Origin: Fidelibacterota bacterium
Lineage (GTDB): Bacteria; Pseudomonadota; Alphaproteobacteria; Rhodospirillales; Rhodospirillaceae
NCBI GenBank assembly: GCA_947476275.1
Contig: CANJPQ010000040.1
Location: forward strand, 1 to 33,264
Direction: 5' to 3'
DNA length: 33,264 nt
The position numbers were made by a program, and so were the translations under genes. Positions within the stretch are counted from its first letter, which is position 1. Each line of letters starts with the position of its first letter. Shown piece after piece: positions 33,117 to 33,264 of the stretch. The notes below the pieces were generated by a model. The model was given only the letters and a program-made list of their open reading frames with translations. It searched no databases and was not told where the DNA came from.

Positions 33117-33264
33117 TGTCAATCGGCAGCGAAGTGGGACCCCGTATCGGCATCCAATAGGGACCCCTGTCGGTATCGCCCGGAGGCGATGCGCGGAGCC
33201 CTTGCGTAGCGCAGCGCATCGACGGAGGGCGCTCTCAGGCGCCGGTTATTCTCTGTTTTTAAAT
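33117..33264 (+). mobile_element. Probable terminal segment of an IS21-family insertion sequence (partial)
   Basis: The sequence from TGTCAATCGGC at 33117 has the multiple-repeat terminus familiar from IS21-type elements: ATCGGCA blocks alternating with GGGACCCC at 24-base period, then a third shortened unit TGTCGGTATCGCC. A strong hairpin follows (CGATGCGC 33187-33194 with GCGCATCG 33214-33221, and an inner TGCG/CGCA). No transposase gene is inside the window, so family and orientation rest on the repeats alone. If correct, the element continues to the right of 33264. Confidence 0.45.
33122..33167 (+). repeat. Two 22-base direct repeats, period 24
   Basis: Unit 1 (33122-33143) and unit 2 (33146-33167) share ATCGGCA at the left and GGGACCCC at the right, with seven variable bases between, and are separated by GT. 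A third partial unit follows at 33168-33180. The arrangement suggests transposase-binding sites at an insertion-sequence end. Confidence 0.7.

Larger units (their letters stand above)
32789..33264. other. 476-base right-end region without a gene
   Basis: It holds the promoter of the leftward redox operon (32894-32922), a long hairpin CGGACCCCAT/ATGGGTCCG (32991-33022), a stretch resembling a tRNA 3' end (33081-33113) and the repeats of a probable IS21-family end (from 33117). No coding frame of any credibility was seen, but a transposase gene may begin beyond 33264. Confidence 0.5.

Overview
This is a compact, GC-rich chromosomal stretch that reads as an alphaproteobacterium. The main support is a usg gene (a small family known essentially from Alphaproteobacteria), a DUF6502/DUF5666 gene pair, Tat-exported molybdenum hydroxylase genes, and a style of tight operons joined by ATGA start/stop overlaps. 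The species cannot be named from sequence alone. I support 27 complete protein genes and one cut by the left edge. No rRNA, no complete tRNA and no CRISPR array were seen.

Layout from left to right. Positions 1-2619: an alpha/beta hydrolase running off the edge, coupled to an MFS exporter, then a proline iminopeptidase with a clear terminator. Positions 2927-5930: a SAM methyltransferase, then a convergent DUF1007 periplasmic protein and NicO-type metal permease (a ZevA/ZevB-like pair). Positions 6227-10517: an RND efflux adaptor and permease without an outer-membrane channel. Positions 10601-14042: a three-gene operon of a large patatin-like phospholipase and two paralogous NTF2/SnoaL-like proteins. 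Positions 14039-16415: a peptide-type ABC substrate-binding protein and a small outer-membrane barrel protein. Positions 16425-18505: a two-gene operon of a DUF6502 protein with a DNA-binding look and a DUF5666 lipoprotein. Its upstream region holds two copies of a CGTGGGAA-N3-TTCCCACG palindrome bracketing a promoter that points away from the operon into gene-less DNA. Positions 19072-23537: mnmC, a secreted tandem alpha/beta hydrolase that lacks the nucleophilic serine in both halves, and a small secreted protein. Positions 23655-26910: a divergent TldD/TldE pair and a ProXp-type aminoacyl-tRNA editing domain. Positions 26903-27178: usg. Positions 27297-32788: a five-gene leftward redox operon (zinc-free medium-chain dehydrogenase with a Tat-like leader, Old Yellow Enzyme, 2Fe-2S subunit, molybdopterin subunit, DUF6702 protein). 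The right end has no gene but carries a tRNA-3'-like stretch and the repeats of what looks like an IS21-family insertion sequence end.

The most promising unexplained items are the DUF6502/DUF5666 module with its paired operators, the patatin plus double SnoaL-like operon, and the serine-less tandem hydrolase behind two overlapping upstream ORFs. A general trait is extreme 3'-end packing: three convergent pairs share a four-base stop overlap (CTAG, CTAG, CTAA), a fourth overlaps by 8 bases, and a fifth is separated by 9.
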